Source: Effrenium voratum (taxonomy: Eukaryota > Sar > Dinophyceae > Suessiales > Symbiodiniaceae). Taken from it: 64,000 bases of DNA. Below, one piece after another: positions 56,791-64,000 of this stretch. The stretch covers positions 161,813 to 225,812 of the forward strand of contig CAUJNA010000454.1 in the NCBI GenBank assembly GCA_963377175.1, given 5' to 3'. Each line of letters starts with the position of its first letter. Position 1 is the first letter of the stretch. The position numbers and the translations under genes were made by a program. The notes beneath the pieces are model-generated. The model made no database searches, was not told the origin of the DNA, and saw only the letters and a program-made list of their open reading frames with translations.

Positions 56791-59700
56791 GTCGCATTTG
56801 AGGGCTGCTAGCCAATGTGAAGGGTCCCCTAAAAACATACACGGCCCAACCACTCCACTGGGACACGTTTAGGCCACAGGAATACATAAAACCCCTGCGG
56901 CCATATCTGAGGACTCCAGAGTCTGTGTTGGGTGCCGCTTAATTAAAGGGGCCTCTGGTTGGTCAAACAATGGCTGCTCCACCCTGAGCACCCCCGAATT
57001 GGTATGATTGATCTACATCGAGCGAACGAGCCTCCAGCGCTTCCACCTGGCCCTCCACAGCCGCAAGAAAGACTGGGCTCTGGCCGTACTCCTCGGTCAA
57101 AGAGCACATATGAAAATACGAAGAATGCTTACACGAAAAGCTAAGGCCAAACAGCAAGAGTCAGAAAAAAAAGAACACTCTCCACATACAGCATCTTCAT
57201 AGCTGGGATCGCTGGCATTCACTAGAATCAAATAAAATAGATACATGATCTGCATCGCTGGCATCGCGGGCATCACAAACACCGCTAGCATCGATGGCTC
57301 CAAACGGACTGCTGCCTGTCGCCATGGTAGGGGCTTCACCAGGCATACTGAAAAGTGAGAAACATCCGTTATACGAACAAAAGACTTAGTTCGCGGAGAA
57401 CGTAGAAATTGTCGCAATCCAGAAATTCAACACATCGGGCGAGCCAATGACCACGGTGAGGAATAGCACAGTACGAGTAGAGCCATGCCGAGCTCCTGGT
57501 CCCCCGCCTTTTCTGAGTGAAACGCCACGCCAAACCGCCGCTTTAAGAAGCCCGAGGCGCGTTGGGGGCGTCCAGGTCGCAGCCCGCCTCCAGCAACGCC
57601 TCCACGCGCCGCGCGTCCCCCACTTCCGCGGCAAGTCTGAGGCGCTCGGAGCGCGCGGAGCGGGTGAGGCCCAGCTTCTCGGTAGCCACCTGCCGACTGG
57701 GAGACGTCCCTCTCATAGCGCCCATGGATTCGGGTGTCGTTTTGCAAGCCAAATTGCAAAAGACAAAAAGGGCACAAAAAACACGAGCCACCAGTTCCTT
57801 CTAATTTATGTTATTTGTGTGGGTTCCTCGCGGTTCAAATGGTGCTCTTTCTGGGGTTGACTGAAAGGAGGACCAAATGGAATGGAAGCAAAACATGTTG
57901 GGGGGGGAACCCCTTCTATCATGAATTCCAAATCAATGTTACGCATACATATTCTAGGCGGTAAGGTTTTTTGCCGGTGCCTCCCTTTGGTTCCTTCTAT
58001 GCGCCATAGTCACAACTCCTGTAAGCCATGGTTCCTTTTCATAGGCGTCCCAATCAGATTGCCATGCGCATTCAATCAGCGTCGGACCTCCCCGCCTGGG
58101 CAGGGCTGAGCGCTTTGAAGGCACCGGCCATGCGCTTCCCGCTTCCATTTGCCTTCAAATCCCAAGCCGCTTGAAGCTTCTGGCGCTCCTTTTGTACCGG
58201 AAATCGGCGTGGAAAGGCAGTTGTTGGGTCCAAAAACTTGCTCAGACAATGCACGGCTGTCGAGACGCCAGTCAGTTCACCTAGACAAACCTTTGACAAA
58301 GAACCTTTCAAACAAAAAAGGACTTCCTCTTTTGGTCGGTTTGTTTCAAAAAAAATAAAACTGGGCCGACTTTTGAACAGGGTGTCGAAATGAGCCCGCG
58401 TCCTGCAAGTCTTGCGGCAGCTCCTCCGGCAAACTTTTCCAGCGCCGCACTGTGCGCGCGCGCCGCCACAGGCGCCAGCAGCTCGGCAGCAGTCCTGACA
58501 AATCCCCGCAGAGAGAAGACGCCGACGCAATCCTCCAGGGGTCACGTCACTAAGCTTCTATTCACAAGTTCCATTGGCGGGATTTGTGGGATCCAGTGAA
58601 ACGGATCCACCTTTCCAAAGTGGAAAAATGTGGTTTTGGGGTGGGCGGGGGGGGGGAGCCCGATCCTCTCCGCTGGCTTCGCCGGTTTGGGCGCCGCAAA
58701 TGGCGGCTGCGCGCAGTTGAGGCAGGCGCTGTCGCTGTCGCGCGAAAGCGGCAGGCGGCAGCGGCAGGTCCGGCAGGACTCTCCCGAAGCCGGGCCCAGG
58801 CGCAGGATGCCCCGGCGCTGGGCCGGGAACTCCAAGGAGGAATCCTCGAGCGGCGCATCGGAAACCGCACAAAACAAAACACAAAACAACATCGGAAACC
58901 GCACAACACACAAAACGAAGCCTGGAAAAGAAATCGAGAAACCATGGGCCGAGGCTTCAATGGTCCGATTCAGATAGTTGCCAGGTCCTCCAAGCGCTGG
59001 CCGCAGAAGCACGTCAGCTCAGGCAGCCGGCCGCTCACAAAGTCTTTGAAGGGCGACCAAAAGCAGCGCGCGCAGCAACGGTGCCCGCAGGGTGGAAACT
59101 CTGCCCCAGGGCCGCCGCATCTGCAGGTATCTGGAGTGGCCTTGAGGTCAACTAGCAATCGGGGAAGACGAGCCCGAACTTATTGAAAGGTCGAATGTGT
59201 AGAGACTCGAGTCGAAAACCGTGCCAAAAACCTGACGCAATAGCCAGTCAAAATGTTACCCCAAATCAAGGATTGAAATAGTCCCGCCCCCCCCCCCCCC
59301 CCCCCCCCCCCCGTGCGTTTTAGTACGAGGCAGCGATGTGAGAATTCTGGCATCTTTGCTATTGCTATTTAAAACACACATCGTTGACGGTTGTCTACAC
59401 AACTGACAGCTTCTTCAACTAGGGGAAACCCCACACCACGTGCGCCTCTAGCCGCAGGCGGGCAGCCGCCCGCGCCAGCCAGCAGGCGTAGGCCCGAGGC
59501 AGCTTCTCCCAGACCTTTCGCCAAAACGAAGAGTCCACGAAGCGATCGGCGGAGAAAACACGAATTGAATTCCTTGTTGCGGCGGCTTGGTCTGGTTTGT
59601 TGGGCTTGAATCTTAGCACGACTGGCGTCACGCCTCAGGCGGGGGGCAAAGCAGGGAAACCCGAGTTGCATGGTTGATCCACAGGAGGTATCAGTACCTT

Positions 59701-59865
59701 CCATGTTTCACGAGAAACTTTCCCGTTCGAGGGCCGGCCCAACCCGTGGCCCGCGCCTGGACGCCTACACCTGAGGGGTCCGCCCCAGCAGTGATCAGCG
59801 CGGAGACGAAGGAGTCCCGGCCCCGGAGCGCGGCAAAGTCCGCCAAGGTCATCCGCGAAGCTGGG
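56645..59865 (-). CDS. Ankyrin-repeat / RING-type zinc-finger protein (multi-exon)
   Basis: Minus-strand exons in 5'-3' order: an ankyrin-like unit TLADFAALRGRDSFVSALIT plus AGADPSG (59.8 kb); FSADRFVDSSFWRKVWEKLP (59.5 kb); a RING-like Cys/His cluster (59.06 kb); a second CxxCxC...CxxC cluster (58.77 kb); RQKLQAAWDLKANGSGKRMA (58.14 kb); ankyrin LRLAAEVGDARRVEALLEAG plus CDLDAPN (57.6 kb); ankyrin YGQSPVFLAAVEGQVEALE (57.06 kb); and LLAWGADPRK...AARCRGHAEVCRSL (56.7 kb). RING plus ankyrin proteins are often E3 ubiquitin ligases with ankyrins as the substrate platform. Whether all these exons form one gene is inferred from order and strand; a second gene could start within. Possible further 5' exons are at 61.65 and 62.08 kb. 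Confidence 0.65.
57032..57091 (-). CDS. Ankyrin-repeat exon
   Basis: Reads EYGQSPVFLAAVEGQVEALE, the first half of an ankyrin repeat, between acceptor ACCGAG|GAG and a GC donor (CTGGAG|GCTCGT). Confidence 0.7.
57558..57689 (-). CDS. Ankyrin-repeat exon
   Basis: Reads ERLRLAAEVGDARRVEALLE then AGCDLDAPNA, a complete ankyrin helix-turn-helix. The acceptor is CGGCAG|GTG and the donor is probably GC (CCTCGG|GCTTCT). Confidence 0.8.
58096..58188 (-). CDS. Exon RQKLQAAWDLKANGSGKRM
   Basis: Reads ERQKLQAAWDLKANGSGKRM then AGAFKALSPAQ between acceptor ACAAAAG|GAG and a GC donor (GCCCAG|GCGGGG). Coding-like, no named domain. Confidence 0.55.
58405..58535 (-). CDS. Candidate exon of the RING/ankyrin gene
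   Basis: One minus-strand frame reads VGVFSLRGFVRTAAELLAPV followed by AARAHSAALEKFAGG, Ala-rich and helical. It lies between two better exons. Exon edges are unclear and other frames are open too. Confidence 0.35.
58670..58860 (-). CDS. Cys-rich zinc-finger exon
   Basis: Reads LEFPAQRRGILRLGPASGES, then CRTCRCRLPLSRDSDSACLN and CAQPPF. The pattern CxxCxC...CxxC suggests a small zinc ribbon. It directly follows the RING-like exon in transcript order. Confidence 0.55.
58985..59146 (-). CDS. RING-like zinc-finger exon
   Basis: Reads CRCGGPGAEFPPCGHRCCAR with CFWSPF and then LPELTCFCGQRLE. The ligand pattern CxC...CGHxCCxxC...CxC is a RING variant. The acceptor is CCTGCAG|ATG, which would put the first cysteines in the previous exon or supply them from the junction. 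The Cys/His spacing is not explained by the other frames. Confidence 0.7.
59287..59312. repeat. 26-bp poly-C run
   Basis: An uninterrupted C run in an intron or upstream region of the ankyrin gene; its length is prone to assembly error. Confidence 0.98.
59448..59557 (-). CDS. Exon between ankyrin-like and RING-like parts
   Basis: Reads FSADRFVDSSFWRKVWEKLP then RAYACWLARAAARLRLE, with a likely GC donor (TAGAG|GCGCAC). No named domain. Confidence 0.5.
59725..59865 (-). CDS. N-terminal ankyrin-like exon
   Basis: Reads TLADFAALRGRDSFVSALIT then AGADPSGVGV. The pattern LADFAALRGRxSFVxALIxAGADP matches an ankyrin helix pair followed by the loop start. Confidence 0.6.
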
Positions 59866-60174
59866 CCCCAGGCAAAGCACCAAGGCGCCTACTCGGGGTC
59901 CCGACGGCTCGGAAAAACGGATGGGGGGGGGAGGAATGGGGTTCAGGTGAGAAGGAAGCCATCCAGAATGTGGTGTCCACATATTTCTTTCCCAGATTCG
60001 GAGATCCATTTTTTGCTTCTGGACATCATCTGTTTCCCAGATGAAACAAAAAAACAAAAACAAAAAAATAAGCTCAGGCGATATCCCCAACAGCACCACA
60101 CCCGCCCCGGGACCCAGCTCACCGCCTTGTAACTTTATGAAGCAAAGCTAAGAGTGACAGCGCAATCGCGCCCT

Positions 60175-60310
60175 AATTGGGGCCCGACAGCACAATCAAA
60201 GCCCGATCGGGCCCGACGTCACAATCGGGCCTGATCGGGGCCCGACGGCGCAATCGGGGCCCGATCGGGGCCCGATTGTGGAATCGGGGCCCGACCGGGG
60301 CCCAATGGTC
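60175..60310. repeat. GGGCCCGATCGG-type short tandem repeats
   Basis: About eight partly ordered copies of CAATCGGGGCCCGA / CGATCGGGGCCCGA. Each contains the palindrome GGGCCC. No coding signal. Confidence 0.9.
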
Positions 60311-60319
60311 CCGTGGTGC

Positions 60320-61620
60320 AAGCGGGCTGGAACCCTCGTGGAACCCTCGTGGAACCTTACCTCAGGGCCGCCCCGGACCACCCCGGAGCCTATCTGGGCT
60401 GAGACCCCAAAGCTTTCAGCTGTTGGGGAAAAAAGAGACTTGGCAAAATTATCTTGTGGAGACAAAATGGTTTTATGATGGCTCCCTCTTCCTCCATTCT
60501 CTGTCATATCTTGGATCGAATGGAGGTAGGAGATAGAAGGGAACAGAGTTAATGTCAGACCATTTCACCGAGGCCTTCCCTGACTGGCTCTTGGACATCA
60601 CTTTCATGTGAACTTGTCCATTTCCTTCATGCCTCTCCACTCTAAAATCCTGGTGAAGGTATTAAGGAAAGAGAAAAGCAAAGAGAGATGGATGGGAACT
60701 CTAAGTGACAGGAAATCCGATTAAAAGGATTCCAGATGCATTTCCCGAGTTTCCCATCTCTCCATTCCCATCCCTTCTACCCATCTACACGCTATCTCTC
60801 GGCATGTGATTAAGATGAGTAGATAGAAGGGATAGCCTTTCCTTTTCCCTTCCTAATGCCTTCCAGTGTCTTCCCTGAGAATCTGTTAATGTCAGCAGAC
60901 GATTAGTAAACCCCCCCCGATTAAAGGTTTCCCCTTTTCCCCCCCAGGTTCTAACCAACACTAAAGTAAAGGGCCAACAAGATTTCCCCAAAAAACCCTA
61001 CCCAATAATTTTTGAGCCCTCCCCAAAACCCCCCCTGATTAAAGGTATCCCTCTGCAGCCCCCAAGCCAACAAAACCTGCCAGAAAGGTGCTTTCCTTCT
61101 TGCTTAGTATTTGCTGAGTCTGTGCTTAAACCCACCAATACTAAGTCACTATTGAACCCCTCAAGTTTTCAAAAAAAATGTGCTTCCCCCGAAATGCAAT
61201 TTTCCTTATTAAAATTTGTTTAAAATGACAAGGTTTTCAAGCTCACAAAGGGGACCCCCCTTGGAGGCCAGTCCCCCCTCATTAACAGAAAACCCCCCGC
61301 GATTAGTCAGGGGTCTTTTGGGCTCAAAACCCACAAAATATGCTGTTGCCTTTTAAAGTCCTACTGCCCTGAAGGGACCAGAAGTAAGAGGACGAGGACC
61401 GCAGGGGCTCCAGACTAATCAGGGGGGTCCTCCCAAAAATCTCATTTTTTGGGACTTGTCCAAACCTTGTCAACCTTGAAGGGGGGGGGGAGGGGGGTTT
61501 ACTAATCAGTTGGCACCATTACTTGGAAAGGCATAAGATAGGAAGAGGGAGAGGATGAGACGAGAAAGAGAGAAAGCATGAAATAGATAGGACTCGTCTC
61601 ATCGAATGAGACATTTTAAG
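60320..61620. other. Host non-coding stretch with C-run/GATTA motifs
   Basis: No gene is seen. From 60900 to 61515 the motif CCCCCC followed by (T)GATTA or its complement TAATC(A)GGGGGG recurs at about 60907, 61036, 61273, 61299, 61416 and 61495. Confidence 0.5.
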
Positions 61621-61627
61621 GCTCAGC

Positions 61628-61700
61628 GAATGTCTCTCCGCGCCTGGTGCAGGTCGTCCAGCCGCAAGCCAGCCAGCCGCGCGATGCCGAAGCTCTGCAC
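61628..61700 (-). CDS. Candidate exon
   Basis: Reads VQSFGIARLAGLRLDDLHQA then RRDI after the acceptor CGGGAG|GTG. Helical and coding-like. Possibly a 5' exon of the ankyrin gene. Confidence 0.4.
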
Positions 61701-62054
61701 CTCCCGAAGGTGGGAAGGGGAGCCTCGGGGCCTCACTCAGGTTAGCGGGAAGCGTGATCGGGGTTGAGGTTTGCTTGATTTCAGGAAGTCTGAAAGGAAA
61801 AGGTTCCACATGGCGCAAGACTTTTGGGAAAGCAGCGCTGCAATTGATGCTTGAGTGCAGCAATCGGTGCGGGAATTTCTACCGCTTTCGGAAGCAAGGA
61901 GCGAAACGGACTGGGTGACACCAGAGGCTCCATGCGCAAAAGTTGAAATGAGAGACTCCCAGAATCGCGATTTCCCGTCGGCTTCCCTTCAAAGCAACCC
62001 CAACCCTCAAAACAAAGACACCCCCACTGGCCGTTTCTTGTTCTTGTGCCCCAC

Positions 62055-62111
62055 CTCGCCCTTGTCGATGGCGGAAAAGAGGTCCGCAGCCTCTTCTGGC
62101 AGAAGCGGCCT
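62055..62111 (-). CDS. Candidate exon PEEAADLFSAIDKGE
   Basis: Reads PLLPEEAADLFSAIDKGE between an AAG acceptor and donor GAG|GTGGGG. The pattern resembles the first helix of an ankyrin array, so it may be the N-terminus of the ankyrin gene to its left. Confidence 0.45.
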
Positions 62112-62724
62112 TGCCACATTTGCAGGTTCTTGCTTGCTCAAGTCAAACCCTCACCAACTAGATATAGCCAAAACGCATGTGTCAGTTTGACAAGGGGGCA
62201 AAACAATAAACAGTCGAGGAACATATTTATGCGCGAAAAATGCCCTTACAACAAAGTTTAGGGCTGCTCTAAGGTTGCTTTCCGTGTTGTTGAACTCAAC
62301 AACTCTGAGTGCTAGACCAACATGCGCATCAAAAGTCCACGTTGAACTCCTGGCAAACCTAAACGGCTAGTCATCTACATGAGATATCAGGGGGCTGACA
62401 ATCGACTGGTCTACAACTGAAGTTGGAGCTGTCCGCACCAACAAAGCAAAGGTGTAGAACGAGCACTGCATTTGGATGCCTCCAACTGCGAATATCCTAG
62501 GGAGCGACGTGAAGAGGTTTGGCAAAGAGTGTTTAGTGGGCAAACCCCGTCAAACAAATTTCTACGGCGGGTTTGTCGGGTTTGGCAACATGATAATTGC
62601 CACTTCGTCCTTGGCTCCAAACTGCAAATCACAACATTCTACGTGCACCTCATCGCAACCGACGCACGTGTAGGGCTGGCTTCGATGCACCCCTTCCTCA
62701 AGTGGCAGGACCCCACAGGGCCTG

Positions 62725-62820
62725 CGTTCCGCCTTCCCACTCTGCACCAGCTGCTTGGCTTTGCGGGCCTCTTGCCGCCGCTTCTGCTCCCGGCCCATGG
62801 GTTGCGAAAAAACGACAGCC
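62725..62820 (-). CDS. Candidate basic helical exon
   Basis: From an ATG the minus strand reads MGREQKRRQEARKAKQLVQS then GKAER, followed by a GC donor (CGCAG|GCCCTG). It could be a first coding exon. No family is recognised. Confidence 0.35.
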
Positions 62821-63537
62821 CAAAACCTCCCAAATCCCAAGCGCCTCAATGTCCATGCGAAGCAAGTTCTGCCAACATTCTTTGGGGTTGAAGTGAATTA
62901 CATGGTTTCTTGTGAAAGGAACAATAAACGCCTGTGTTTTTTGGGTCGCCACACTTTGCCGGTATGAATGCTTGACACGAAAAAGAATGGATGCAATACG
63001 AGCTTTTGAGGTTCCTTTGCGTGTTATTAGATGTCCCTGTTGCTCTCGGGGGCCCTTTTTCTTCATGTTTGGCCCTTGGTCCAGAGCCGAAAAGAAGCGA
63101 CGTGCCAACCTCCGGTATATTGGAAAGCCAAAGTTGAAAATTTTGGCAATTGCCCGCATTGTACTGAACGGGGCCAAAAACCAGCCTTATGAGTCTTATG
63201 GCAGTCGGCTCTCTTAAAAACCAATGCAACTGGCAAGAAAACAGCGCGAGAACTGATCATTGATGTGTGCAAGGAGGAGTTCGGAGATTGGGGACTTGTG
63301 CCACGGCAAAATGAAACTTGTCAAATCTAATCGACAAAAAATTGGGGGTTCATGACATTCTCTCATTAGAGCTTGAGTTGCACAATCATGATTATTGACA
63401 ACCACTAGAGTTCTTGGCTGTGAGTCACAGCTCCTGTTTCCGAATGTGTTGCCCTATTTGTCCAAACATGTTCTGGTTGTTTTTGTTCTTGTTCTCGCTG
63501 TTGTTCCTGTTCTTGTTTGTGTTCGTGTTCGTGTTCT

Positions 63538-63610
63538 CCTCCACCTCCTCCTCCTCCTTCTCCTTCTCCTCCTCCTCCTCCTTTTTCTCCTTCTCCTTCT
63601 CCTTCCCCCG
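63538..63610. repeat. (CTCCTT)n polypyrimidine tract
   Basis: CCTCCTCCTCCTCCTTCTCC-type mirror-repeat sequence on the plus strand, able to form triplex DNA. The preceding 63480-63535 is GTTCTTGTTC-rich. Confidence 0.93.
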
Positions 63611-63689
63611 CTAGGGCGCCAAAACCAAGCAACCGCACCTACGAACATGTCAAACTGCACAGACATGTCAGTCGTTGACGTAAAATGAA

Positions 63690-63950
63690 TGCAGCGTATC
63701 TTCTCACCGAGAGCGTCCGCTATAAGGTCGGGGGTTGAAGTCAACGCTTTGCCAGCTGTACACACCCGGGCGCCAAATTGATGCAACTCTCTCTTTAGAA
63801 GGGATTCCCCAAACGGGTTTCGATGCAGCTGCGGGGCTTCTGACACTCGTCCGTCCAGAAAACGACCTCGTCCTGCGAAGGATCCGAGAGCTAAAGCTTG
63901 CAATTTGCCCCGTAGCTGCGCTTCTGCAAGGCGAACTAAAAAAACCAGCC
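63690..63950 (-). CDS. Candidate exon of unknown protein
   Basis: One long minus-strand frame reads FVRLAEAQLRGKLQALALGS, SEAPQLHRNPFGESLLKREL and TPDLIADALGEKIRCIHFT. The composition looks coding and no other frame is as good. No family is recognised; exon edges are not set. Confidence 0.4.
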
Positions 63951-64000
63951 GATCGACGGCTGATCGACGACCGAACGACGGCCGACGACCAAACGACGGC
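63945..64000. repeat. GATCGACGGC/AACGACGGC short repeats at the right edge
   Basis: Short tandem units of CGACGGC/CGACGACC type run to the end of the window. Confidence 0.85.

Noticed and set aside
63405..63638. Gly/Glu-rich frame on the minus strand
   Set aside because: Generated by the CTCCTT polypyrimidine tract.

Overview
The window looks like nuclear DNA of a photosynthetic protist. A dinoflagellate, perhaps of the Symbiodiniaceae, fits best, but this is an inference. The flanks carry genes cut into many very short exons. Several introns appear to use GC (perhaps GA) 5' splice sites as well as GT. The recognisable multi-exon genes all lie on the minus strand, and micro- and minisatellites are abundant.

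Left flank (1-23065). A minus-strand gene for the bacterial/plastid-type RNA polymerase beta'' subunit (rpoC2) is split into at least 12 exons between about 11.6 kb and 1.1 kb. It continues past the left edge. Exons in colinear order carry the segments typical of RpoC2, up to the ARGN...RQL...MRGLMAD block and the [21 protein letters not shown] block. This is a plastid polymerase gene in the nucleus. Further right come a last exon of a small membrane protein (18.7-18.8 kb), several minisatellites (19.9-21.6 kb) and plus-strand SAP-like modules (22.0-22.85 kb).

Centre (23076-45385). A 22.3-kb AT-rich element has about 450-bp terminal inverted repeats and sits between two G-runs that look like a target-site duplication. 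Its genes mark it as an endogenous Polinton/Maverick or polinton-like virus: double-jelly-roll major capsid protein, penton-like minor capsid protein, A32/FtsK-HerA-type packaging ATPase, retroviral-type (rve) integrase and protein-primed family B DNA polymerase. Accessory genes are a C5-methyltransferase-like protein, GIY-YIG endonuclease, lipase-like hydrolase, tail-fibre-like protein with a peptidase S74 chaperone, a myristoylation-signal protein, zinc-finger and coiled-coil proteins, and a cluster of F-box-like proteins by the right end. Most long genes carry one or more single lesions (in-frame TAA/TGA or one-base frameshift), so the copy is probably a young, decaying integrant. Some frameshifts lie in homopolymers and could be assembly errors. 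Two upstream motifs recur, one at a fixed 25-26 nt from start codons, and suggest element-encoded promoter classes.

Right flank (45394-64000). Minus-strand exons encode a 2-oxoglutarate/Fe(II) dioxygenase (prolyl-4-hydroxylase-like; 46.4-50.44 kb), with a 1.8-kb TG/CG repeat inside one intron. A RING/zinc-finger/ankyrin-repeat protein follows (56.6-59.9 kb, perhaps to 62.1 kb). Several isolated coding-like exons have no recognised function. The remainder is intron or intergenic DNA rich in simple repeats.
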